Part shown: positions 11,373 through 21,570 of the stretch, one piece after another
How positions within the stretch are numbered: position 1 is the first letter of the stretch
How the letters are laid out: the number at the start of each line of letters is the position of its first letter
Assembly (NCBI GenBank): GCA_020055645.1
Contig: CM034546.1
Span: 14,260,001 to 14,324,000 of the forward strand
Source: Tomocerus qinae
Taxonomy: Eukaryota; Arthropoda; Collembola; Entomobryomorpha; Tomoceridae
Length of the DNA stretch: 64,000 nucleotides
Direction of reading: 5' to 3'
Translations under genes and position numbers: made by a program
Notes under the pieces: model-generated
Told to the model about the DNA's origin: nothing
Seen by the model: the letters and a program-made list of their open reading frames with translations, nothing else
The model's database searches: none

Positions 11373-13829
11373 GTAAGTTTTCTGAAAAAAAATGTAAATA
11401 TTTACAGTGTAGTTGGACATGGACACCAATCATAATTTATTTTAATAACCCAAATATTTGAAGCATTACTCATAATAGGTTATTAAAACTTATTATTACA
11501 CTAGCCGGTCACAGGGCCCAAGCCCTGCTATAAATAAAGCTAGTGTGTATTCCGGGGCAATATTGTAAGATGGATAGAATGTATTTCAGAAAATTATTTC
11601 CGTCACCCACCTGGTGCGTGAGGGGAAGCAGATTATTTGCTTCGTCGGATAAAACAGATTAACACTTGGCAGCATAGACGCAGAGATATAGAGAGATGGG
11701 AAATTGAAATTGTGAGGTCAAATTTCATTTCTGTCTCGATCCTTGGTTTATCCTAACAAGCAGTTTTCGTCTATTGGTTAAGAGCTGCCTTTGGAAGTCG
11801 CGGAGAGGGAAGGATGAACAATGCATTGGTTGGTATACGGAGTGCAATTCACTCCCAGCAGGTTTGTTGTCATTGCGGCAGGCTTCTGCAATGCATTATT
11901 CATTCATTCCCTCCACTCTTTTTTACAACCAATAATTGAAAAGTGGTGGTAAGGATATTTCAGCTGGAAATGAGACAACTGCATGAAAATTGGAATAACA
12001 CAGGCAGATACAGCATTTCCAATCTATATCACCTTATATAGTATTAGTAAATCTATTCATAGACGTAAGTTGTAGGTAAACATCCCATCCAATGCAAAAC
12101 ATGGAACATCCAACCGCATCCATCCCATCATCACCAAACACCCAAGAAAAGATCAACATCTTATCCAGCCCACCACCAATATTCAAATAAAGTAATACAT
12201 CTAATATAGCCCATCCCCAGTTTCCAAATAAAGTACCGTTCCGTTACAGACCATCACCAACACCATCCCTTTCAGCCAATTGAAACACCTGGATGGGGAT
12301 GTTGGGTATAATGGATGGGATGCTTACATTTAAGCTTGGCAGTATGCATAATGATGAGTCAGAGTAACGTAGACGTAACATTATACCCCAAGTCAAAAAT
12401 GTGACCATAATGGGTGACCAGAGTAAGTACCGATAGTCAAAATTCCAACACAAAAATATTGGCCCTTGGTCGTAATAAGCTGAAGTTTTAGAAAATTTTG
12501 TTTTTTTGATTTGGAATAACTAATTACATATACCTACTACCGTTGTTTAGTGTCAATGCAAGGAAAATGTCAACTTCCATGACATTCATGACAATGACCA
12601 ACGAAAATGGAATCACATTAAAGAAATATTATATACTCATTTGTTAAGGGCTACTTATACTCTTCCTAATCCTATCATCATCACGATTTGTGACGTCATA
12701 TTAGAAGTCATAATTTTATGATAATAAATCTCTTTTACACATAAGTAGCAGATTCAAAACTTACACATTTGAAATAAAAAATAGTTTACCACTTCATCCC
12801 GCTCTATTTTCTATTTAAGAATGGACTTAGTTTTTCTATTTAAGACGTAAAACATTTTTAACCTCCTATTAGCTTAAAACAATTTGCGAATTGAAAAAAA
12901 TATAGTTTTATTATGAATAGCCAATTTTTAAACTTTCCTGCGTATAAAATAAGGTCACGGCACGGTGCATTAAATTGAAAGAAAGAGTATCAACTACCAC
13001 GTCTCACAACAGTGACTTTCATAATTTTATCACCGCGCAAGCGTGTATGCATAAAACCAAGTTCTATCTGGATGGAATTTAGCATCTTCAGCAAATAAAC
13101 CAAATTGTGTTGTTAATACATTTTGAAATAACGTTACGGTGGCCGAGAAATAACATTCATAATTTCATAACATCCGTACACACAACATACATTTCAATGA
13201 CGTTTATATTATAGAGTGATGTTTTTGAAGATTTTAACAAACAATAATTCCACATCGTTTAATTCTTTGGAAATGACATTTTATTAATGTAATTTCATTG
13301 ATAATATAGCTGACATAGTCAACCATAATTGACTAGTATACGCCAACGTTTAAAAACATTAAAAAGTCACAAGTGCATTTCTATATCGGAAGTGTGATGT
13401 GATAATCAGCAAAAAAGTTGTCTACATTTAATTACTATAGGTGCTAGTATAATTTTGTTTTACGTATATTACGTATGTACTTGGTTGTATATTTCTGTTT
13501 ACTTGAACGTATCGCCTAATTTGCATATATTTCAAAAAAATGACAAATAAATGAAAACTAGTGTATGTTTCAGTAATTTTACTATTTTGAAAAATGTGTT
13601 ATAATTACTTTCCAGAACTTATTAAAAAAGTCAGAATGTTTCATACTTTATTACATGTCTATTATGTAGCTAGTTGCTACAATCAATATCTTATGTTATG
13701 TTGAGACTTATGATGTCAATAAACATTATTTGATGCATGAATGAACCAATCAGATTCCTCCTAAATAATATTAAAAATATTTAGCAAAACATAATTAACT
13801 ATTTTGGTTGTTGTATTTTTTGCTTACAG
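11373..13829 (+). other. Long intron of zinc-finger gene A, enlarged by insertions
   Basis: The corresponding intron of gene C is about 550 bp (57569-58119). The outer parts align between the two genes, while about 2 kb from near 11490 to 13430 is present only here. It contains the GGATGGGATG-type MITE at 12061-12332. No coding exon is apparent in the rest. Confidence 0.6.
12061..12332. mobile_element. MITE, GTAAGTTGTAGGTAAACATCCC family
   Basis: The left end resembles GACGTAAGTTGTAGGTAAAC followed by ATCCCATCC; the right end is an imperfect inverse with GGATGGGATG and CTTACATT. Related copies lie at 31230-31361 and 60840-60971 inside the paralogous chemoreceptor blocks. Non-coding, superfamily unknown. 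Confidence 0.5.
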
Positions 13830-15400
13830 ATTTGAAAATGCCGTGCCAAGACCAAAATGAACCGAAATCAGGTCTGCAAAACGATTTAGACAGCACATTT
13901 AGTTTTGGGTGCTCAACTTGTCATAAGAAATTTTTACGATACACCATTCTGCAGAAACACGATTGTGGGAAGCCTACAGTGGAGTGTGAGACTTGTGGAT
14001 TATCATTCTCCAGTTTAGGAGTATTGAAACTTCACATCCGGTCGCACACTGGAGAAAAACCTTACAAATGTCAATTGTGTGACAAAGCTTTTTCAATCAA
14101 AGCAAATTTAAGAGCTCATATTGAACATAAACACACTACAGAGAAAACATTCGAGTGCAAAAGTTGTGGAAAGAAGTTCGTTAACGCCGGGACACTTATC
14201 AAACATAAAATTACACATACGGATGAAGCCAATTTCAAATGTGACGTTTGTGGGAAAAGTTTTAAAGTGTTTAAACAGTTGAAGCTACATTTGGTTACCC
14301 ATTCAACAGGAACGACTAAGCCGTTTAAATGTGATAGTTGTGACAAAATGTTCGTGCAGCCAAGATCTGTACTTAAGCACAAACAGAGAATCCATGTCGG
14401 ACATAAGCCACTTCAGTGTAGTACGTGCGGAAAATCTTTTATAAGTAAATCTGAAGTAAAAAGTCATGAAAGAGTACACCTCGAAGAAAAACCAGTATTT
14501 CAGTGCAGTCAGTGTGGAAAAAATTATCGCAATGAACATAGCTTGAAGAATCACAAATTAACACATCAAGATTTAGGAGTATTTCCTTGTGATAAATGCG
14601 GAAAGTCCTATCAAAATCCCCATAGTTTCAAATTGCATTTTCGATATCACGAAGAAAATAAAATTCCATGTGAGATTTGCGGAAAACTTATTTTTAATAT
14701 TGCAATTGCAGAACATAAATTAACCCATTCAAAACCAATTCGGTTCAGATGCGAATATTGTGGCAAGGGATTTATCCATAAAAGATCCCAAATTGGACAC
14801 ATAAACCGCTTTTGTCATATTTGTCAGTCGCCTTTCTCTAAAGGTGATTCCTCAGGTCCTTTACTGAAGCATCAAACCGAAGTACATACCGTTAATACCA
14901 CTTTGTACCCCGATTCCCCATGCCCTTTACTGAAAAATCAAACGGAATTACAAACCGTTTGTACAAATGATTTCGATGATGTGGACGATGAACGTAGACA
15001 TTTGAGGAAACGCCAAAGAAAATGTTTTCAAAGAACAAGAAATTACAAAGAAAGTGAGTCTGAGGAGGAGAGTGAATGTTACAAGGAAAGCTCTGTAGAC
15101 TTTTATAACGAATATGAAACGAAAGTAGAAATTAAAACAGAAATGAAAATCGAAGATAATTTTTTCGAAATAGACGATGATAGTAATTGATGCTAATGAT
15201 GCTGATGATACCATTAACGAATAAAATACGTGAATAATTTATACTGTTGTTAAATAATTGTAAAACCAATTAATATTTACGTACCTATGATATTCATTAA
15301 ATGAAAGAATTTGCATACATAAAACTCAGAAGTTATGCATAAAGTAAAATGTACGTATGGGCTGACCACAGTTCGCCGAAGGGAAAACGAGACCATTTAC

Positions 15401-15577
15401 CAGGGCCGCAGCCAGAAAAATATTCGGGAGGGGCACCGAGAAAAAGTAAGCTAATTTTCGCGCGAAGCGCGAAAATTTTAGCGATTTTTTGCGATTTTAG
15501 ACAAAAATTTCTTTATTTTTCTGGATTTCGGGGGGGGGAGGCACGTGCCCCGGTGCCCCCCCCTCGCTGCGGCCCTG
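15401..15577. mobile_element. hAT-type MITE, CAGGGCCGCAGC family, well preserved
   Basis: A 177-bp element with perfect ends CAGGGCCGCAGC and GCTGCGGCCCTG and an exact 8-bp duplication CCATTTAC (15393-15400 and 15578-15585). The paralogous flanks of genes B (near 29308) and C (near 60165) are empty. A purine-rich G-run and a GCGCGAAGCGCG palindrome lie inside. Non-coding; boundaries are firm. Confidence 0.92.
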
Positions 15578-15824
15578 CCATTTACATATATAATACTTTA
15601 TTTTAAAAGCTGATTTAGGGGGGGGCACTGTCATTAAACAGTATGTAAGTGTGTTACAAATATTTGGCCAAAGCGAGTTAATTTTAAGCTCTTTTTGCCA
15701 AAAATAGTCGAAACCTCCGAAACTCAGTTCTGCATACGTGCTTGACCTATACATAATATTGTACCTATCAGTCGGTCGGCAGTCGGCAGTCTACAGTAGT
15801 GATGGGCAGCCAGACTAGTCTGAG

Positions 15825-16235
15825 TCAGAGATGACTTGTGTGGGACTAGTCTCATTCTCGTCTTTTCAATGTTGGAAGTCATCTGAGATGACTTTTTAAC
15901 TAACCATGTGATTAAGATGACTTAAGAGATTACTTTATAAGAGTTGAATATTAGAGATGACTTTAGCGATGACTTATTAAGCGAACACGTGATCGGGATG
16001 ACTTTAGGGATGACTTATTAAGAAAACACGTGATCGGGATGACTTAAGGGATGACTTTTTAAGAACCATTTACCAAAGATGACTTGAAGGATGACTTCTT
16101 ATGAGAACACGTGATCGGGATGACTTTAGAGATGACTTCATAAAAACCGTATACTAGAGATGACTTTAGGGATGATTTTTTAAAAGGTCATGTGATTGGG
16201 ACCACTTAAGAGATGACTTTTTAAGAACCGCATCC
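15825..16235 (+). repeat. Left subterminal ATGACTT repeats of the hAT element
   Basis: Degenerate units of the form GAGATGACTTTTTAAGA, often followed by an ACGTGAT or CCGTATACTAGA spacer, are repeated many times. GACTAGTCT occurs just inside the end and also near the right end. Subterminal repeats of this kind are usual transposase-binding regions in hAT elements. Confidence 0.85.
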
Positions 16236-16279
16236 TACGGATTTTATTCTTATCAAATATTATTTTCGATAAAAATGTA

Positions 16280-17540
16280 CAGTTTTTGTTAGCTCACGCT
16301 TCTCCCACTGTTTGTCCCTTAGACACTTTTTCTCTATTTCCCATTCTTTTGAATGTTGATTGTACCAATCTTTTTCTGCTTCAGATTTGGGTTGTTTTTC
16401 TTCTATGCAATCAACACCTAACCAAACTAGCGACACCTATAACACATCCCTTTCAAAGTCTTTGTTGGAGGAAAAAAATTCTTTTTTCCTTACAATTGCA
16501 GCTTTTAAACCAGAAGCCAGATTGGCTGGCACTCTTCCTGTTTCTGCTATTCTTTTAAAACAATCAGTAGACAGTACGCATTTTGGTGGGATGTCTTGCT
16601 TACGAGCGGTATAGTCGCGAAGCTTGTACAGTTCTTTAGCAACAGTATTGACATCAACTCTTGTTGAAGATACAGAAATTCTTTATCAAACGAGGGGTAC
16701 TGTTTATCACCATAGAGATTATTTAGCATAAGCTTCCTCGACTTTAAGATTAACTCGTTAACGAAGATCCCGGACCGTCCGGTATCTAATCTTTTACAAA
16801 ATTCCAACCACACTCCAAGAAGTAACTTGACATCAAGTACGCGGTACTTAACAAGGCCCTCGTGCAATCTATGAAAATCTACCAACTGCTGTTAAGGAAT
16901 TTCAATTTCCAAAAATTCTTTCACCAAAGCTTTGAATCCCATGGTCTTATTATATGTAAAGACATTTTCTTGTTCTTTATAAGCCGCATATACTGTTTGG
17001 GTGTCAATGTACGGGTAAAGAAAAATGTCGAAATCCCGTTATAGACGTCGTTTGCACCCCCGTGAACTATTTTTGTGATGTCTTCACTTTCCAAAACACA
17101 TTTTAAATTATCTTTTATTTGCTGTGGCAACTTGAGTGCGTCTATAACGAATATATTTTTGAGCGTTGAAATTTGCACTGTGCAAACAATCCCCGTATAA
17201 GAATACAGAGACTGTCCTTCCAAATCCAAAAATATGAAAGATTGATTTGATTGAGTCTTTCAGAGCATAGCATTCAGCCTTAGACTCAATACAATGATGT
17301 TTATTTCAAACCCCATCGACGATTTGATGGGTTGATTTTAACGTCTTGAAAATATTATCGGGAACAGTCCATCGTAATATTTTTTCTTTATATGGATGAA
17401 TTGTATACTTCCTTTTAGGAACTTTGTTTCTTTTTTCGACGCTACGGCGCAGCTCTTTGTGTTGAGAGTTGTGTCTTTGGGTTTTCAGCTATTCCATACT
17501 TTTCCATTTTTTGTACTATACCTTTGACTAATTTTCCGCA
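16280..17540 (-). pseudogene. Rrp6/RNase D-like 3'-5' exonuclease pseudogene inside the hAT element
   Basis: Read on the minus strand, broken frames give a DEDD-type exonuclease. Near 17400-17350 is a segment with HPYKEKILRW resembling the region before the catalytic domain in EXOSC10/Rrp6. At 17229-17050 is an Exo I-like block (LDLEGQSLYSYTG, then QIST) and an Exo II-like VHGGANDV; a frameshift near 17040 leads into RDFDIFLYPYIDTQTVY. A TAA stop interrupts after EIEIP (near 16894), then comes VLDVKLLLGVW, and after another frameshift near 16660 an HRDC-like stretch (LYKLRDYTARKQDIPP). A charged tail continues to about 16290. At least two frameshifts and two stops make it non-functional. The family is nuclear exosome-type RNA exonuclease; the closest subfamily is uncertain. 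Confidence 0.75.
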
Positions 17541-18529
17541 TAGCCATCTTGATTTGATTTTGGACAATCCAAAATCAGCAAAAATTAAAGGTATTAAAGG
17601 GGCAAATACCTAACGGGATAAGCTTAAAGGTAGTTCAAAATCTAAAAAATTTAATTCAATTAATCAACTGTGAACTAATCTGAACTAATCCCAATCTTCT
17701 TTCTCCTTCCCAGAATAGGCAAGTGAAAAGGAGAAAGAGGTAAAAATTCCAGAGAAAATTTCAAGATAAAATTTCTAGACACTAGGATTTTTCTCTGGAA
17801 TAATAAGTAGTTCTAATATTTATGTACACTAGACTACTTCTATTCTGTATAGTAATTGATATGATAATTTTTCTAGCATTTGAATATTTATTAACCAAGA
17901 ATGATGTCTGGATGAGTCGGAGACAGATCAATTAGCATATTGGGCTTCCTGCAGATTCGTTAGTCATTTGAGAGAGAGAATATGAGAAGCGTGGAACCGG
18001 AAGCACTAATATTGTAACAGTGTATTGCAATTGTGAAAATAAGATTTTTAAATTAAATGCCAAGGAAAAGTAGAACAAAGTTTCCAATATCAACATCAAC
18101 CTTCAACATTTTCAAGAGTAGACTGATTGATTTTACAAACCAGATTATGACCAGAGCCCTCACCCGTGGCGGCCAGCCGCCGCCGTGTTTTTAGAAAAAA
18201 TCACTAGCCACCGCCGACGGTATGAAAATTGCATGCCATCACAACTTGAGCTTTGCTGGAAGAATTTCCTCCAATCCCCTTAAAATTGGGAGAAAGATTT
18301 TAGCTTAATTAAGCCAACCAAAAGCTAGTTTTTCAAAATCCAGAATGTTTATAGATCTCGACTTATCCCACTTCCAAGTCGACTTTAGATTTAAGTTAGC
18401 CCGGAACTTTAAATAGCATTTTATTTCTTTGGTTTCCCTTTTTGCTTTATCAGGAGGGTTCAAATAGGCTTTGAAAGAATCCTTTGGGTTATTCCCTAAG
18501 TGACCTCTGTTAGCCACTTTGTGTCAATC
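17541..18529. other. Non-coding interior of the hAT element
   Basis: AT-rich with no convincing gene. There is an imperfect inverted pair around 17748-17810 (ATTCCAGAGAAAA against TTTTTCTCTGGAAT) and a short GC-rich patch near 18165-18195. A 70-codon minus-strand open frame at 18305-18517 has no support. Confidence 0.4.
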
Positions 18530-19460
18530 TATGGATGTCCAAATCGGACATTTGTGGACGTCCAAATCGGACATTTGTGGACGTCCAAATCGGACATTTG
18601 TGGACGTCCAAATCGTACATTTGTGGACGTCCAAATTGGACATCTGTGGACTTCGAATTAGACATTTGTGGACGTCCAAATTGGACATCTGTGGACGTCT
18701 ATATTGGAAATCTGTGGACGTCCATATTAGACATCTGTGGACGTCCAAATTGAACATCTGTGGACGTCGAAGTTAGACATTTGTGGACGTCCAAATCGGA
18801 CATTTGTGGACGTCCAAATCGTACATTTGTGGACGTCCAAATTGGACATCTGTGGACTTCGAATTAGACATTTGTGGACGTCCAAATTGGACATCTGTGG
18901 ACGTCTATATTGGACATCTGTGGACGTCCATATTAGACATCTGTGGACGTCGAAGTTAGACATTTGTGGACGTCGAAGTTAGACATTTGTGGACGTCCAA
19001 ATCGGACATTTGTGGACGTCCAAATTGGACATCTGTGGACATCGAATTAGACATTTGTGGACGTCCAAATTGGACATCTGTTGACGTCCATATTAGACAT
19101 CTGTGGACGTCCATATTAGACATCTGTGGACGTCCATATTGGACATCTGTGGACGTCCATATTAGACATCTGTGGACGTCCATATTAGACATCTGTGGAC
19201 GTCCATATTAGACATCTGTGGACGTCCATATTAGACATCTGTGGACGTCCATATTAGACATCTGTGGACGTCCATATTAGACATCTGGGGAAGTCCATAT
19301 TAGACATCTGTGGACGTCCATATTAGACATCTGTGGACGTCCATATTAGACATCTGTGGACGTCCAAATTGGTCATCTGTGGACGTCCAAATTGAACATA
19401 TATGGATGTCCAAATTAGTTTTCTGTTGATGTTCAAATGGGATATCTGTGATTTTCCAAT
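18530..19460. repeat. 23-bp tandem array (about 38 units)
   Basis: A minisatellite with unit GTGGACGTCCATATTAGACATCT and variants (AAATTGG or AAATCGG in place of ATATTAG). Blocks of variants are themselves duplicated around 18590-18780 and 18790-18960. Each unit holds the palindrome GGACGTCC plus a GGAC or AGAC half-site. Because 23 is not a multiple of three, the array produces long spurious open frames on both strands. Confidence 0.97.
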
Positions 19461-20126
19461 TTCAGACTTTATTCTGAAATTTTTCTCTGACTATATTCTT
19501 ACAGCTTTTTTATAAAAGCCATGTCCAAGGTAAATTAAAGTCATTTAACTTCCATAGTGAAATGAATGCCATTAATCCCTTTTATTTATTTTACCATTTC
19601 ATTTTATTTCCATTTTTTCACTTTTCAGAATCAAGCAACCACCACCGAGAAATCCCGACTGGGATTTGTCGAGCCGACGCTCAACTTCATGCTGCTGATC
19701 TCACACAGCTTAAGTTTGGCATAAGTTTCGAGGCTAATACATTAAAATAGAGCCACATTTTTAGAATGCAAGAGCCTTGGCAAGAGGTTTAGATCTTACT
19801 TTAAATATCCATCAAGACTTTTCACTTCAATATAGCCGAACTCGAAATTTTTGTACAGACATTTAAATATAAAAGCTTAAAATTTATGCCAACATGAATG
19901 TGATCATTCCGATTACATATACAATATAAATTACTTTTAGGTATTAGTATCATTCACTGATTTACTCTCACAATTTAAACGTTTTTTATATTTTATTGGC
20001 AAATATTGCGAAATTAAATATATAAATAATCGTTCCATAAATTAATTATATCAATTTATATTAAGAGCTTTACATCAACAATATGCATCTGGAAATTTAG
20101 AAATACTGGACCATCTAGTGTTCTAT
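19461..20126. other. Spacer between satellite and cargo gene in the hAT element
   Basis: No convincing gene. A short open stretch after a TTTTCAG acceptor-like site (19628) continues to a TAA near 19715 but lacks a recognisable partner exon. Confidence 0.35.
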
Positions 20127-20906
20127 TTATTCTTCAGTATTGTTAACTTGGCTACTCTCAGGTCTCACAACTTCAAAGTCTGCTGGTGATAAAGGCCAAG
20201 GTTCATGATTCATATACTCTTCCGGATAAATATACGTATTTTCCGGTTCGGTATCATTCCAAGTTTGTTGTTTTCTCAAATACTTACAGATGGCAGCAAA
20301 TGATTCTCGAGGTGAAAACGTAAAATTCATAAAACAAAGAGTGTCGCTAACAAAGTCAAATTTTTCTGCATCCTCAATATCCATCTCTAACAATTTGATT
20401 CCAAACCTTGTATAATTATAAATATATTTATTAGGTTATTTCATGTATAACAATAACAATAAGGGGATAGTGCAAATGGTTTCCGATCAGGATATAGGCT
20501 GTGGCAATATGCTTGGTTATATTATACAGCTTATATGAATGTGCGGCAGCATTACCTGCGGATGTAAGCTTTTTCGAATTCAGTTAAAAGGAAGCCCATT
20601 AAAATTGATACTACTTGATCAACGGTCATCTCATTGTGTTCAAATATATTTTCAATCCATCGAGGAACAAGTCGGTCATGTCTAGGAATCAATGTAACCT
20701 TAAAATCAATATTAAAATACGGCAAATTAAGTGTTAAATCGTACGCGTATCCGCAACTTATTTAATTTTTATTTTTATACAGTATATGTATTTATTGTTT
20801 GCTTCGTAAGTATTGGAATTAAAATTACCATTTCGTACAGAACATTTATATCTTGCCCCTCCTGTACAACAATACGGATTGATTCCAATGATGTGTCTTC
20901 AGCCAT
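20127..20906 (-). CDS. Cargo gene of unknown function in the hAT element, three exons
   Basis: A predicted 166-residue protein assembled on the minus strand from exons 20906-20829, 20698-20556 and 20406-20127, each with GT donor and AG acceptor and matching phases (0, then 2). The start used is MAEDTSL; a longer open frame extends upstream to 20966 and the true start may be in a further 5' exon. The protein is acidic with a conserved-looking core (VTLIPRHDRLVPRWIENIFE, then a helix-rich part ending near FSPRESFAAICKYLRK) and a Pro/Glu-rich C-terminus. I recognise no domain, no signal peptide and no membrane segment. It is transcribed away from the transposase. Intact splice sites and frame inside a transposon suggest a useful accessory protein or a recently captured host gene. 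Confidence 0.6.
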
Positions 20907-21017
20907 ACCTTCGTCACTGCGATCCTTTCCAGGCTGATACAATGCAACAGTAATGCAAAATAGCAAGCTAAAATACTAAAATTTAGCACCGACAACTTCT
21001 TTTAATTGAACAATTAG

Positions 21018-21036
21018 AATTTGGACCGTCCAAATT
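21018..21036. promoter_or_regulatory. GGAC-N-GTCC palindrome 1
   Basis: AATTTGGACCGTCCAAATT is a perfect palindrome with one central base. It lies between the cargo gene and the transposase start. Similar sites occur at 23532-23552 and 24563-24583. It looks like the binding site of a dimeric protein. Confidence 0.6.
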
Positions 21037-21570
21037 TCTACATCAAAAGAATGTAATTGATGTGGTAGAATTGTTATCGATGACAATATATCCAGTCATT
21101 AATTCGTTCCTCAATTAATGTGCACCAAGCCCCAACTCAAATACCACTATAAGAAATAAGAACACGCGGCACAAGCAAACATAATGGAAATTGAACGCAT
21201 GCTTTGCTTTGTGTAGTCAATACGTATTTTGATTCAAACCGCATCGCAGTTTTTGATCTTAGTGTTGTATTGTCAACCATGCGTAGCGTACATAGCAGAA
21301 TACTTTGAGTTTCTGTCCTTTACCAAGAACTGCATACCGACCATTCCCCGACAATTCAAAAATTCTAATAGTGTATAGCAGAGAAAGATTTCCAAGCCAA
21401 TTTGCAGCAAAACATTGATAAACAGTAGCTAGATAATTACATCTTTGTGTCATTTGTGTACCATTCCCCGGTTTTCAACTTACCTTAATTTTAGTATACT
21501 GTACTTTCGCACTGTCCAAAAGTTGGGTCGATTTCGATTCATTGGATCTGGAGTTGGATTGCAACATACA

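Larger units (their letters stand above)
9624..15190 (+). pseudogene. ZAD-like C2H2 zinc-finger gene A, N-terminal exon disrupted
   Basis: Exon 1 starts at ATG 9624 (CAAAATG context, conserved in genes B and C) and encodes a ZAD-like domain with two CxxC pairs about 50 residues apart followed by a predicted helix. After GTA at 9918-9920 it is interrupted by the fold-back element 9921-11074. The exon resumes at 11077, then carries a one-base insertion near 11205 relative to gene C, so the frame hits TGA at 11302; the donor at 11373 is in phase only in the other frame. Exon 2 (13830-15190) is fully open and encodes eleven C2H2-type fingers, the last C2HC, then an acidic C-terminus with IKTE and MKIE. 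Members of this class are nuclear DNA-binding regulators. Exon 2 could still be made from an ATG at 13838, but a normal ZAD-to-finger protein cannot. Confidence 0.85.

Noticed and set aside
15349..15754. Open frames of about 85 codons on both strands
   Set aside because: They cross the GC-rich MITE at 15401-15577 and are fortuitous.
18519..19211. Long overlapping open frames on both strands with repeated DICGRPN-like peptides
   Set aside because: They are by-products of the 23-bp tandem array, which lacks stops in several frames; no gene structure supports them.
18530..19460. CRISPR-like repeat array
   Set aside because: Units are contiguous without unique spacers, the context is eukaryotic and there are no cas genes.
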